Below are positions 40,011 to 49,160 of a DNA stretch of 64,000 bases, piece after piece. Numbering within the stretch: the stretch's first letter is position 1; each line of letters starts with the position of its first letter. The notes under the pieces are model-generated. The model searched no databases, was not told the origin of the DNA, and was given only the letters and a program-made list of their open reading frames with translations. This DNA is from Gammaproteobacteria bacterium (GTDB lineage Bacteria > Pseudomonadota > Gammaproteobacteria > Pseudomonadales > Pseudohongiellaceae), in assembly GCA_947457195.1 (NCBI GenBank), contig CANGUU010000004.1:44365-108364 (forward strand), written 5' to 3'. A program made the translations under genes and the position numbers.

Positions 40011-40589
40011 ATGACCCTCACCCGCAGTCTCAAAACGCTGTTGGTCACCACTTTGTTGGTGCCAACCCTCCACGGTTTCGCAGCCGAGGAGAACTGGATC
40101 AACCTCTCGGGCAGCTTCGATGGCTGGCGGCAGATCGGCGATGCCAATTGGCGCATCGAAAACGGCGAATTCGTGGCAGATAAGGGCAATGGTCACCTCG
40201 TCACCCAGGAATCATTGACGGACTTCCGGCTCAAGCTCGAGTTTTTTGCGAGTGATGGCAAGGCCAACAGCGGCATCTTCTTCCGGGCGTCCGACCCGAA
40301 CCGCATCGTCGACACCAGCGCCTACGAGGCCAACATCTACGACGAGCGCCCGGATCAGAGCGGCCGTACCGGCGGCATCGTGCACTTTGCTGCCCCGAGC
40401 GAGGCCATCAATGCCGGGGGTAAATGGAATACCTACGACATTACGGTGCAGGGCGACCACATCGTGGTCATACTGAATGGCACCAAGACGGTCGATACGC
40501 ATGACGGTACCTACAAGAGCGGTCCGCTGTCGCTGCAGTACGGGGCAGGCGTAATCAAGTTCCGCAACGTGCAGTTGCAGAAACTCTGA
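40011..40589 (+). CDS. Exported DUF1080 (3-keto-disaccharide hydrolase-like) protein
   Basis: 192 residues from the ATG at 40011. A signal peptide (about 1-25, ending HGFAAEE) is followed by one DUF1080/LamG-like jelly roll: WINLSGSFDGWRQIGDANWRIENGEFVAD, LKLEFFASDGKANSGIFFRA, and a late GPLSLQYGAGVIKFRNVQLQKL. Some family members hydrolyse 3-keto-glycosides, others only bind carbohydrate; activity is not shown here. It is a single gene between divergent pilB and convergent nadC, where many gammaproteobacteria keep the major pilin gene. Confidence 0.82.
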   Translation: MTLTRSLKTLLVTTLLVPTLHGFAAEENWINLSGSFDGWRQIGDANWRIENGEFVADKGNGHLVTQESLTDFRLKLEFFASDGKANSGIFFRASDPNRIVDTSAYEANIYDERPDQSGRTGGIVHFAAPSEAINAGGKWNTYDITVQGDHIVVILNGTKTVDTHDGTYKSGPLSLQYGAGVIKFRNVQLQKL

Positions 40590-40596
40590 AGCGGTC

Positions 40597-40626
40597 GGGC
40601 CGGCTGCGTGTGGTGGCCGGCTCTTT
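40597..40626 (+). terminator. Hairpin between DUF1080 gene and nadC
   Basis: GGGCCGGC at 40597-40604 pairs with GCCGGCTC at 40616-40623 (7 of 8 pairs plus a G-T), followed by three T. It lies eight bases after the DUF1080 stop and touches the nadC stop, so it could end transcription from both sides. The T-run is short. Confidence 0.45.
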
Positions 40627-41462
40627 CAATCCAGTCGCAGGGAAAAATCGATGGCATGCACGTGCTTGGTCAGCGCGCCTATCGACACGTAGTCCACTCC
40701 GGTCTCGGCCACCGCCAGCAGCAGCGACTCGTCGAAGCCGCCGGAGGCCTCCAGTTTGGCCCGCCCGGCGGTGAGCGCCACCGCTTCGCGGATCTGCGGC
40801 AGCGCAAAGTTGTCGAGCATGACGATGTCTGCACCGGCATCCAGCGCTTCCTGCAGTTCTTCCAAGGATTCAACTTCGATTTCCACCCGGCGATCGGTGT
40901 GCAGGGAGCGTGCGCGCTCTATGGCCAAGCCGATGCCACCACAGGCAGCGATGTGGTTCTCCTTGATGAGAAAGGCATCGTAGAGGCCGATGCGATGATT
41001 GTGGCAGCCGCCGCAGCGCACGGCGTATTTCTGCGCGAGACGCAAGCCTGGCAGGGTCTTGCGCGTGTCGAGGATGCGCAGTCGGCTGTGCTGAACAAGG
41101 CGCGCATAGCGCTCAGCGGTGGTGGCGACCCCGGACAGCGTCTGCAGGAAATTGAGCGCGCAGCGCTCGGCAGTGAGCAGTGAGCGGGCCCGTCCGCTGA
41201 CACGAAACACTTCGCTGCCGGCAGCGCCCGTTTCACCTTCGCCGATCCGCCAGAGGGGGCGGCAGTCCGGATCGACCTGCCGGAATACCTCATCCACCCA
41301 CGGTCTGCCGCAGATGACCGCTGTCTCCCGCGTGATCACGGTGGCTGTGGCGGTCTGGTCGCGGGCGATGAGTTCGGCCGTGATGTCTCCGCTGCCAATA
41401 TCCTCGGCCAGCGCGGCGGCGACCGTGCGACTAAGGTCTTGCAGGAAGTCTGGTAGGAGCAT
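40626..41462 (-). CDS. nadC: Nicotinate-nucleotide pyrophosphorylase (carboxylating) NadC
   Basis: 278 residues from the ATG at 41462 (the open frame extends ten codons further). NadC converts quinolinate and PRPP to nicotinate mononucleotide in NAD synthesis. Visible family blocks: [79 protein letters not shown] (in pieces, the binding core), [24 protein letters not shown], and LEASGG. Adjacent, divergent ampD reproduces the E. coli nadC-ampD pair. Confidence 0.96.
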   Translation of the reverse strand: MLLPDFLQDLSRTVAAALAEDIGSGDITAELIARDQTATATVITRETAVICGRPWVDEVFRQVDPDCRPLWRIGEGETGAAGSEVFRVSGRARSLLTAERCALNFLQTLSGVATTAERYARLVQHSRLRILDTRKTLPGLRLAQKYAVRCGGCHNHRIGLYDAFLIKENHIAACGGIGLAIERARSLHTDRRVEIEVESLEELQEALDAGADIVMLDNFALPQIREAVALTAGRAKLEASGGFDESLLLAVAETGVDYVSIGALTKHVHAIDFSLRLD

Positions 41463-41625
41463 GGCAGGTCGCCTGAAGTGAAGCCGGCGCATTGTAAGGG
41501 GTTTTTGCGCATGGTCGGAGCGGGCCTGGCGGCGCTGTTATCATGCAAGCCGAAGTGCCAGTTGCCTTCAGGTCCTGCCGTAGCGGCCTGTCCGAGCACA
41601 GCCTGTCCCGGAGGATAGCCCCAAC

Positions 41626-42183
41626 ATGCCCGCCTATCGCATCGTCGACCACTGGTTGCAGGGAGCCCAACGTCAACTCTCCCCTAATCAGAGTGCGCGG
41701 CCGGAGGGCGCCGACATCAGTTTGCTGGTGATCCACAACATAAGTCTGCCACCGGGTCAGTTTGGTGGGCCCTGGATCAGCGACCTCTTCTGCAACCAGC
41801 TCAGCGCCGACTACCACCCGTACTTTGCCAGCATCTGCGATCTCAGGGTGTCCGCGCATCTGCTCATTCGCCGTGACGGTGAAGTACTGCAATTCGTGCC
41901 GTTCGACAGGAAAGCCTGGCATGCCGGCCGCTCGGTGTTCGAGGGCCGCACAGACTGTAACGAGTTCTCCATCGGTATCGAGCTGGAGGGTACCGACGAG
42001 CTGCCTTTCACCGATTTCCAGTACGAGCGTCTGACCGTGCTGGTACGCCTGTTGATGGCGACCTACCCACTCATTACCCCTGCCCGCATCACCGGGCACG
42101 CCGACATTGCTCCTGATCGCAAGACCGACCCCGGACCGTGTTTCGATTGGACGCGTTTGCGCGCTGCGTTGCTCGCCGGGTGA
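41626..42183 (+). CDS. ampD: 1,6-anhydro-N-acetylmuramyl-L-alanine amidase AmpD
   Basis: 185 residues, the cytoplasmic zinc amidase of cell-wall recycling; in many Gram-negatives it controls ampC induction. Zinc ligands are visible as His37 (LLVIHNIS), a second His in ITGHADIAPDRK, and the Asp of KTDPGPCFDW. HAGRSVFEGR and SIGIELEGTD are typical. No ampE follows; the next gene is aceE after a regulatory region of 222 bases. Confidence 0.95.
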   Translation: MPAYRIVDHWLQGAQRQLSPNQSARPEGADISLLVIHNISLPPGQFGGPWISDLFCNQLSADYHPYFASICDLRVSAHLLIRRDGEVLQFVPFDRKAWHAGRSVFEGRTDCNEFSIGIELEGTDELPFTDFQYERLTVLVRLLMATYPLITPARITGHADIAPDRKTDPGPCFDWTRLRAALLAG

Positions 42184-42289
42184 CGGTGGGCAGTCGGGCA
42201 CTCAGGGCGGTCCGCAATGTCACTACAAACCCGAGACGCCCAAATGCCTACGCGTTTCCGTTGCTTGGTCGTCTGCTGGTGGGACATTT

Positions 42290-42304
42290 TGTAGTTCAGC
42301 TACA
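42290..42304 (+). promoter_or_regulatory. Upstream palindromic operator of aceE
   Basis: TGTAGTTCAGCTACA: perfect 5-base inverted arms TGTAG/CTACA around five bases. It lies 16 bases upstream of the predicted aceE -35. It resembles the element at 42361 and differs from the E. coli PdhR box. A related half-site, CACTACA, lies at 42221-42227. Confidence 0.5.
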
Positions 42305-42320
42305 TATGGCCGCTCCATGT

Positions 42321-42350
42321 TTGAAGAATTCGGCTTCTCGCGAGTAGAAT
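42321..42350 (+). promoter_or_regulatory. Probable aceE promoter
   Basis: TTGAAG at 42321-42326 and TAGAAT at 42345-42350 with an 18-base spacer. Transcription would start near 42357, just ahead of the second palindrome, leaving a leader of about 50 bases before the aceE ATG. Confidence 0.6.
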
Positions 42351-42360
42351 CCGGCCGCAC

Positions 42361-42375
42361 TGTAATTTCACTACA
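42361..42375 (+). promoter_or_regulatory. Downstream palindromic operator of aceE
   Basis: TGTAATTTCACTACA, the same TGTAR-N5-CTACA design as the element at 42290, placed over the start of the transcript. A third, shorter TGTA-N5-TACA occurs at 42390-42402, directly before the aceE start and over any ribosome site. The layout suits repression by a dimeric regulator. Confidence 0.5.
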
Positions 42376-42405
42376 GCATCAAAAATCCTTGTAGAGCATA
42401 CAGAT

Positions 42406-45084
42406 ATGGCCACAAACCAACGCGACGTTGACCCGCATGAAACCCAGGAATGGCTCGACTCCATCTCGTCGGTCATCCGCCGGCAAGGCATGGACCGCGC
42501 GCAGTTCCTGCTGAAGAGCCTGATCTCCAAAGCCACAGAGTCCGGCCAGCAGCTACCGGTCGATTCGCTCACGACGCCCTACCGCAACACCATCCCGTTG
42601 GCCGAAGAGCCCAAGATGCCGGGCGATCTGTACATCGAGCGGGCGGTGCGCGGTGTGGTGCGCTGGAACGCGCTGGCGATGGTGATGCGGGCCAACAAGC
42701 TCGGTTACGACCTCGGTGGCCACATCTCCACCTTCGCTTCCTCGGCCACGCTCTACGACGTGGGATTCAATCACTTCTTCCGGGGCGCCCACGGCGACTT
42801 CCTCGGCGATCTGGTGTTCTTCCAGGGGCACGCCTCGCCGGGCATCTATTCCCGCTCCTTCGTGGAGGGTCGACTCACCGAGCAGCAACTGGAAAACTTC
42901 CGTCAGGAAGTGGATGGCAACGGGCTCTCATCCTATCCCCACCCGCGGCTGATGCCCGATTTCTGGCAATTTCCGACCGTTTCCATGGGTCTCGGACCAT
43001 TGCAGGCCATCTACACCGCACACGTACTGAAGTATCTGGAAAACCGTGGTCTGGTGAAGCAGGGGGATCGCCAGATCTGGGCCTTCCTGGGTGACGGGGA
43101 GTGTGACGAACCCGAGAGCCTCGGTGCCATCAGCCTCGCGGCCCGCGAGCATCTCGGCAATCTTAACTTCGTGATCAACTGCAACCTGCAGCGTCTCGAC
43201 GGGCCGGTGCGCGGGAACGGCAAAATCATCCAGGAACTGGAGGGCATCTTCCGGGGTGCTGGCTGGAACGTCATCAAGGTCGTCTGGGGCCGTGCCTGGG
43301 ACGGGCTGCTGGCCAAGGACAAGGACGGTCTGCTGCAGGCCCGCATGGACGAGGTGGTGGATGGTGAATTCCAGACCCTGACCAGCCGTGGCGGAGCCTA
43401 CATGCGCGAGCACTTCTTCAACACGCCGGAACTGCGCAAACTGGTCGAGCACCTGAGCGACGACGATATCGCCAACCTCAATCGCGGTGGTCACGATCCC
43501 TACAAGGTTTATGCGGCCTACAAGAACGCCGTTGACTGTACTGATCGCCCCACGGTGATCCTCGCCAAGACCATCAAGGGGTATGCGCTGGCCTCGGTCG
43601 AGGGTGCCAATACCACCCACTCCGCCAAGAAGCTCGCCCTCGACGAACTGCGGGAGTTCCGCGATCGTTTCGGCATTCCCATTCCCGACGACAAGCTCGA
43701 GGAAGTCCCGTATTACCGCCCGGCAGAAGACAGTCCGATCATGGCCTACATGCGCAAGCAGCGCGAAAAGCTCGGTGGCGTCTTGCCCGCTCGCCGCATC
43801 CACGCCGAGAAGCTCACGGTGCCGACGCTCGAAGCCTTCTCTGCACAGACCAAGGGCACCGGTGAGCGTGAAATCTCCACCACCATGGCTTTCGTGCGCT
43901 TGCTGTCCAATCTGGTCAAGGACAAAGAAATCGGCCAACGTGTCGTCCCCATCGTGCCGGACGAGGCCCGCACCTTCGGCATGGAGGGTATGTTCCGGCA
44001 AGTGGGCATCTATGCTGCCAATGGCCAGCTCTACGATCCCAACGACTCCGGGCAGGTGATGTACTACCGCGAGGACAAGCAGGGCCAGCTGCTCGAGGAA
44101 GGCATCAACGAGGCTGGTGCCATGAGCTCCTGGCTGGCGGCGGCGACGTCGTACAGCGTCAACAACTACCCGCTGATCCCGTTTTACATCTACTACTCGA
44201 TGTTCGGGTTCCAGCGCGTGGGCGACCTCTGCTGGGCCGCCGGTGACCTGCAGGCCCGGGGTTTCCTGATCGGTGCGACTGCAGGTCGTACCACGCTCAA
44301 TGGCGAGGGCCTGCAGCATGAAGACGGGCACAGCCACCTGATGGCCGCCACCATTCCCAATTGCGTGAGCTACGATCCCACCTACTCCTACGAGCTTGCC
44401 GTCATCATCCAGGATGGTATCCGTCGCATGTACCAGGAGGACGAGAATGTCTGGTTCTACATCACGGCGATGAACGAAAACTACACGCATCCCGATATGC
44501 CGGAGGGCGTACAGGAAGGCATCCTCAAGGGCATGTACCTCTTGGAGGACGGCAGCAGCAAGGAATACCACATTGCCAAGAGCGAGTTGTCCGTGCGGCT
44601 GCTTGGCAGCGGCACCATCCTGCGCGAAGTGCGTGAGGCGGCTGCGCTGTTGCGGGCCGACTACAAGATCAATGTCGACGTCTACAGCGCGACCAGCCTG
44701 AACGAGTTGGCACGCGACGGGCTGGCCTGCGACCGTTGGAACATGCTGCACCCCGGCGCCAAACAGCCGCAGGTACCTTATGTGACCCGCTTGCTCGGCA
44801 GCAGCAACGCGCCGGTCATTGCTGCCACCGACTACATGAAGCTCTACGCCGACCAGATACGCGCCTTCGTGCCGGCTCCGTACAAGGTGCTCGGTACTGA
44901 TGGTTTCGGCCGTAGCGACAGCCGGCAGAAGCTGCGCCACTTTTTCGAGGTGAACCGCAAATTCATCGTGGTGGCTGCGTTGAGCGAGTTGGCCAAGGCG
45001 GGCGCCATCAAGCCGGCGGTGGTCAGCGAGGCAATCGTCAAGCTTGGCATCGATCCCGAAAAAACCAATCCGCTGTTCGCCTGA
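42406..45084 (+). CDS. aceE: Pyruvate dehydrogenase E1 component AceE (homodimeric type)
   Basis: 892 residues. E1 decarboxylates pyruvate with thiamine diphosphate and acetylates the lipoyl arm of AceF. The GDG-type cofactor motif is LGDGECDEPESLGAISLAAREHLGNLNFVINCN near 230 (split), with the HISTFASSATLYDVGFNHFFRG block and AGRTTLNGEGLQHEDGHS near 625. Length and signatures match the E. coli-type single-chain E1, not the alpha/beta type. No strong ribosome site precedes the ATG. The aceF start is 70 bases downstream. Confidence 0.97.
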   Translation: MATNQRDVDPHETQEWLDSISSVIRRQGMDRAQFLLKSLISKATESGQQLPVDSLTTPYRNTIPLAEEPKMPGDLYIERAVRGVVRWNALAMVMRANKLGYDLGGHISTFASSATLYDVGFNHFFRGAHGDFLGDLVFFQGHASPGIYSRSFVEGRLTEQQLENFRQEVDGNGLSSYPHPRLMPDFWQFPTVSMGLGPLQAIYTAHVLKYLENRGLVKQGDRQIWAFLGDGECDEPESLGAISLAAREHLGNLNFVINCNLQRLDGPVRGNGKIIQELEGIFRGAGWNVIKVVWGRAWDGLLAKDKDGLLQARMDEVVDGEFQTLTSRGGAYMREHFFNTPELRKLVEHLSDDDIANLNRGGHDPYKVYAAYKNAVDCTDRPTVILAKTIKGYALASVEGANTTHSAKKLALDELREFRDRFGIPIPDDKLEEVPYYRPAEDSPIMAYMRKQREKLGGVLPARRIHAEKLTVPTLEAFSAQTKGTGEREISTTMAFVRLLSNLVKDKEIGQRVVPIVPDEARTFGMEGMFRQVGIYAANGQLYDPNDSGQVMYYREDKQGQLLEEGINEAGAMSSWLAAATSYSVNNYPLIPFYIYYSMFGFQRVGDLCWAAGDLQARGFLIGATAGRTTLNGEGLQHEDGHSHLMAATIPNCVSYDPTYSYELAVIIQDGIRRMYQEDENVWFYITAMNENYTHPDMPEGVQEGILKGMYLLEDGSSKEYHIAKSELSVRLLGSGTILREVREAAALLRADYKINVDVYSATSLNELARDGLACDRWNMLHPGAKQPQVPYVTRLLGSSNAPVIAATDYMKLYADQIRAFVPAPYKVLGTDGFGRSDSRQKLRHFFEVNRKFIVVAALSELAKAGAIKPAVVSEAIVKLGIDPEKTNPLFA

Positions 45085-45154
45085 GGGCGAGCAGGGGTAG
45101 TCCGCAAGCGCACATGCAGTAATCAACGAAAGCGATCAAGGCAGGAGAAGGCCA

Positions 45155-46822
45155 GTGGCTGCAGAAAAACTCAATGTCCCCGACCTCGGTACCGACGACA
45201 GCGTCGAAGTGATCGAGGTGCTGGTAAAGCCAGGTGACACCCTGAAACTGAACGACTCCGTGGTCGTGCTGGAAAGCGACAAGGCCGCCATGGAGATTCC
45301 AGCCACCCTGGCCGGTGTGGTGACCGAGGTGTTGGTGAAGGTCGGTGCCCAGGTGAAGACGGGCTCGGCCCTGGTTGTGGTCGAGACAGCTGCCGCGGCG
45401 CCGGCCAAGGCCGCCGCTGCACCCGCTGCCGCTGCGCCGGCTGCCAAGGTCGAACCTGCCCCGGCCGTCGCCGCGTCCAAGGCAGCCGAACCTGCTGCCG
45501 CGCCAGCAGCACCGGCAGGGATCGAAGCCATCGCCATTCCCGACCTCGGCGGCGCTACCGATGTTGAGGTGATCGACATTCTGGTGAAGGTGGGTGACAG
45601 CATCAGTAAGGAACAGGGCTTGATCACGCTCGAGACCGACAAGGCGGCCATGGAAGTGCCGTCGCCCAAGGCCGGCAAGGTGACCGCCATCCGGGTCAAG
45701 CTCGGCGACAAGGTGGCACAGGGTAGTGTGATACTCGATCTCGAAATCGCCGGTGCGCCCGCGGCAGCGGCGCCCGTCAAGCCTGCTGCCCCCGCGGTGC
45801 AGTCGACGCCGGCGACACCCTCGGCACCCCCAGTGCAGCCCGTTACCGCAGCGCCTGCGCCGGCAGCGGGGGTTCCTGCGCCGGATGCCGCGAAGCCCGT
45901 GTCAGCCAGTGACGTGTATGCCGGCCCGGCAGTGCGCCAGCTCGCGCGCCAGCTGGGTGTCGATCTCGCCCAGGTCAGCGGTAGTGGGGCCAAGGGGCGC
46001 ATCGTCAAGGAAGATGTCGAAGCCTGGGTCAAGCAGCGACTCAGTCAGCCTGCTGTGGCAGCGGCCGTTGTGCCCCTCCAGGGCAGCGGCATCCCTGCCG
46101 TGGAAGACATCGACTTCACGCGCTTTGGCCCCATCGAAGAAGTGGACATGAGCAAGCTGCACCGTGTCACGGCCCTGAACATGACCAAGTGCTGGCTCAA
46201 CGTGCCCCACGTCACCCAGTTCGACGAGGCCGACATCACCGATCTGGAAACCTTCCGCGCCGAGCAGAAGGCGCTGGCGGAGAAAAAGGGCGTCAAGCTG
46301 ACACCCTTGCCCTTCATCATCAAAGCCTGCGCCAAGGCCCTGCAGGAACATCCACAGTTCAACGTTGCGCTGCATTCGTCAGGCACCAAGCTGATTCGCA
46401 AGCACTACATCAACATCGGTGTCGCCGTGGCAACGCCCGCCGGCCTCATGGTGCCGGTCATCCGCCAGGCCGACCAGAAATCGATCTGGCAGATTGCCAA
46501 GGAGATCGCCGAGCTCAGCACCAAGGCCAAGGAGCGCAAGCTGTCCCGCGAAGACATGGAGGGCGCCTGCTTTACCGTCACCAGTCTGGGCAATCTTGGC
46601 GGTACGGGCTTCACGCCGATCGTCAATGCGCCCGAGGTCGCCATCCTTGGTGTGTCGAGAGCGTCCATCAAGCCGGTCTGGAAGAACTCCGCGTTCGTGC
46701 CGCGCACGCTGCTGCCGTTCTCCCTGTCCTACGACCACAGGGCCGTCAACGGCATCGACGGTGGCAATTTCTGCACCTACCTCGGCAGCCTGCTCAGCGA
46801 CATCCGTCTGATGATGCTCTGA
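45155..46822 (+). CDS. aceF: Pyruvate dehydrogenase E2, dihydrolipoyl acetyltransferase AceF
   Basis: 555 residues from a GTG at 45155 preceded by AGGAG. Two lipoyl domains carry the lipoylated lysines in ESDKAAME (Lys43) and ETDKAAME (Lys163), separated by Ala/Pro-rich linkers. A peripheral-subunit-binding domain (AGPAVRQLARQLGVDLAQVSGSG start, about 252-290) and the catalytic core follow, ending with the active-site YDHRAVNGIDGG. E. coli has three lipoyl domains; two is common elsewhere. There is no lpd gene after it: the dihydrolipoamide dehydrogenase must come from another locus. Confidence 0.96.
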   Translation: MAAEKLNVPDLGTDDSVEVIEVLVKPGDTLKLNDSVVVLESDKAAMEIPATLAGVVTEVLVKVGAQVKTGSALVVVETAAAAPAKAAAAPAAAAPAAKVEPAPAVAASKAAEPAAAPAAPAGIEAIAIPDLGGATDVEVIDILVKVGDSISKEQGLITLETDKAAMEVPSPKAGKVTAIRVKLGDKVAQGSVILDLEIAGAPAAAAPVKPAAPAVQSTPATPSAPPVQPVTAAPAPAAGVPAPDAAKPVSASDVYAGPAVRQLARQLGVDLAQVSGSGAKGRIVKEDVEAWVKQRLSQPAVAAAVVPLQGSGIPAVEDIDFTRFGPIEEVDMSKLHRVTALNMTKCWLNVPHVTQFDEADITDLETFRAEQKALAEKKGVKLTPLPFIIKACAKALQEHPQFNVALHSSGTKLIRKHYINIGVAVATPAGLMVPVIRQADQKSIWQIAKEIAELSTKAKERKLSREDMEGACFTVTSLGNLGGTGFTPIVNAPEVAILGVSRASIKPVWKNSAFVPRTLLPFSLSYDHRAVNGIDGGNFCTYLGSLLSDIRLMML

Positions 46823-46829
46823 TGCCGAC

Positions 46830-47597
46830 ATGACGGAACGCGGCGCCCCGACCAACCCTGCAGGAGCCTGGGCCCGCTGGCTGCGCGAACCGCGCGGCCT
46901 GGCGTTCCGCAAGTGGCTGTTCCAGATTCACCTGTGGAGTGGGCTTGTGCTTGGCCTCTACGTGTTTTTCATCAGCGTCACCGGCAGCATCCTCGTCTAC
47001 CGCAACGAACTGCAGCAGGCTGCGCAATCGCAATCCGCCATGCGTGCCGTCACCTGGCTGATGGAAGTCCACGAGGACTTTCTGCTCGGTCGCCCGGGCG
47101 AGATCATCAACGGCAGCGCGGCGGCTGCGCTGTTGCTCATCATCGCCAGTGGGTTGGTGCTGTGGTGGCCGGGCGTCAGTCGCTGGCAGCGTGCACTGCT
47201 CATCAGGACCCACGTGGGATGGCGACGGCTGGTGTGGGACTTGCACGGCATGCTCGGGGTATGGACCTTCGCCGCCAGCTTCATTTTTGCCTTGAGCGGC
47301 ATATACCTGTGTTTTCCCGAGTCATTCCATGCCTTTGCCGACTGGCTGCAGCCCGGCAACGCCAGCAACGCCGGTGAGCGTCTGGTGGATTGGTTGCTGT
47401 ACTGGCTGGCGTTTCTGCACTTCGGTCGCATCAACGGCATCGGTATCTTCTGTGACGGTGCCGGTCTTTGCGATCAGGCTGTCAAGGCGACCTGGGCGCT
47501 GTTCGGTCTGGCGCCGGCGGCCATGTTCGTTACCGGAGCCGTCATGTGGTGGAATCGCGTGCTGAGGCGCAGTCTCGCGCGGTTGCGGGCGTCCTGA
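46830..47597 (+). CDS. PepSY-associated membrane protein
   Basis: 255 residues with about four hydrophobic segments. The N-terminal block RKWLFQIHLWSGLVLGLYVFFISVTGSILVYRNEL is typical of PepSY-TM (PiuB-like) proteins, followed by GLVLWWPGV, a second HGMLGVWTFAASFIFALSGIYL segment and a C-terminal MFVTGAVMWWNRVLRR. Conserved histidines next to membrane ends suggest haem or metal contact, as in ferric-reductase-like relatives, but this is not shown. The periplasmic PepSY part is short compared with full members. It begins eight bases after aceF. Confidence 0.75.
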   Translation: MTERGAPTNPAGAWARWLREPRGLAFRKWLFQIHLWSGLVLGLYVFFISVTGSILVYRNELQQAAQSQSAMRAVTWLMEVHEDFLLGRPGEIINGSAAAALLLIIASGLVLWWPGVSRWQRALLIRTHVGWRRLVWDLHGMLGVWTFAASFIFALSGIYLCFPESFHAFADWLQPGNASNAGERLVDWLLYWLAFLHFGRINGIGIFCDGAGLCDQAVKATWALFGLAPAAMFVTGAVMWWNRVLRRSLARLRAS

Positions 47598-47665
47598 GCC
47601 GGCTTGCCAAACCCGCCCTGCCTCTGCTTCCATGCCGGCTGCTTGCCCAGTCGAGGATAACCGCC

Positions 47666-48148
47666 ATGCCATCATTCGACGTCGTCTCCGAAGTCGACCT
47701 CCACGAACTCACCAATGCCGTCGACCAGGCCGCTCGGGAACTGGCAAACCGCTTTGACTTCAAGGGAGTAGAAGCGCGCATCGAGCTCAAAGACAACGTC
47801 ATCACCCTGTCGGCGCCCAGCGATTTCCAGATCGAGCAGATGCTGGAACTGCTGCGCAACAAGCTGGTGAAGCGCAGCATCGACATCTCCGCCCTCAAAC
47901 GGGGCGACATCGAGCGACTCGGCATGAAGGTGACCCTGAAGTGCGATGTGCAGCAGGGGGTGGCTACAGACATCGCCAAGAAGATCGTCAAGCACATCAA
48001 GGAGCTTGGCCTCAAGGTGCAGGCCTCCATTCAGGGAGACAAGCTGCGAGTCACGGGTGCCAAGCGCGACGATCTGCAGAAGGTCATTGCCAACCTGCGC
48101 CAGCAGGATTTTGAACTGCCCCTGCAGTTCGACAATTTTCGGGATTAG
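47666..48148 (+). CDS. yajQ: YajQ family nucleotide-binding protein
   Basis: 160 residues from the ATG at 47666; the open frame continues upstream but the family starts MPSFDVVSEVD exactly here. YajQ has two ferredoxin-like domains and binds RNA; some members bind cyclic di-GMP and influence transcription. Conserved segments: NRFDFKG, ITLSAPSDFQIEQML, KRGDIERLGMKVTLKCDVQQG, KLRVTGAKRDDLQ and the ending LPLQFDNFRD. A stand-alone gene in most genomes. Confidence 0.93.
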   Translation: MPSFDVVSEVDLHELTNAVDQAARELANRFDFKGVEARIELKDNVITLSAPSDFQIEQMLELLRNKLVKRSIDISALKRGDIERLGMKVTLKCDVQQGVATDIAKKIVKHIKELGLKVQASIQGDKLRVTGAKRDDLQKVIANLRQQDFELPLQFDNFRD

Positions 48149-48153
48149 GGTCC

Positions 48154-49140
48154 ATGGGGGTCGGTGTGTTCACCTTGACTCGACGTACGCTGGGCACCTG
48201 GCTCGGCACGCTGCTATTGCTTCTTCCTGCGCTGTGCGGCGCGGCCGAGCCACAGGCGCCTGCCTGGGCCTATCCAGTGAATCCGCCCGGCTTCACGCCG
48301 CGTGCCGAGACCGGCATTCCGCAGCAGGTGCCCGGCAGTTCTGCCAGCTACACCATCACCCAGTTGCGTGATCGGTTCATCGCGCCGGTCTGGCACCCCG
48401 ATGAGCATCCGCCACTGCCGCCGATCGTTGCCGAGGGCCGCAAACCCAACGTGTATGCCTGTGGTTTCTGCCACCGGGCCGACGGCCCGGGCGGACCCGA
48501 GAACTCCAGTCTGGCGGGACTTCCGGCTGCCTACATCGTCCAGCAGGTCGCCGAGTTCAAGAGCGGTGCCCGCAAGACATCGGTGCCGGGTCGCAATGTC
48601 GACCTCATGATCGGCCTCGTGCAAGACATGACCGATGCCGAAGTACAGGCCGCTGCCGACTACTTTGCGGCCCTCAAGCCGCGCAGGAACCTCGAGGTGC
48701 GCGAAACCACTACCGTCCCCGTCACCCAGGTGGCGGGCTGGTTCCTGGCAGCGCGGGAGGAGGGCGGCACAGAGCCGCTTGGCCAGCGCATCATCGAAGT
48801 GCCCAAGGATCTCGAGCAGTTCGAAAACCGTGACACCCATGCAGCGTTCATCGCTTGGGTGCCAGTGGGCAGCTTGGCACGCGGTTCGGCACTGGCGCAA
48901 AGTGGCGGGGGCGGCAAGACACTGCCCTGTGCCACCTGCCATGGAACGGATCTGCGCGGTCTCAATGGCACGCCATCGATCGCCGGCCGCTCACCCAGCT
49001 ACCTGATGCGCCAGCTGTGGGACATCAAGCACGGTGCCCGTGCCGGCACCAATACCGTGCTGATGCAGCCGGTGGTAGCCAACCTCGCCGAGTCCGACAT
49101 GATCGACCTCGTGGCCTACCTGGCCACGCTCGACCCCTGA
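48154..49140 (+). CDS. Exported dihaem cytochrome c
   Basis: 328 residues; a GTG four codons in is an alternative start. A signal peptide (about 1-31, ending CGAAE) leads to two cytochrome c domains with haem sites CGFCH (103-107) and CATCH (259-263). Likely distal methionines are in DLMIGLVQDMT and TVLMQPVVANL. The double-domain arrangement (AYFAALKP-type end of each domain) resembles cytochrome c4 and other c553-like electron carriers. Possible electron acceptor for periplasmic dehydrogenases in this window. It converges on the halogenase gene. Confidence 0.85.
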   Translation: MGVGVFTLTRRTLGTWLGTLLLLLPALCGAAEPQAPAWAYPVNPPGFTPRAETGIPQQVPGSSASYTITQLRDRFIAPVWHPDEHPPLPPIVAEGRKPNVYACGFCHRADGPGGPENSSLAGLPAAYIVQQVAEFKSGARKTSVPGRNVDLMIGLVQDMTDAEVQAAADYFAALKPRRNLEVRETTTVPVTQVAGWFLAAREEGGTEPLGQRIIEVPKDLEQFENRDTHAAFIAWVPVGSLARGSALAQSGGGGKTLPCATCHGTDLRGLNGTPSIAGRSPSYLMRQLWDIKHGARAGTNTVLMQPVVANLAESDMIDLVAYLATLDP

Positions 49141-49160
49141 CGCCGCGCTCCCGCGCGCGA

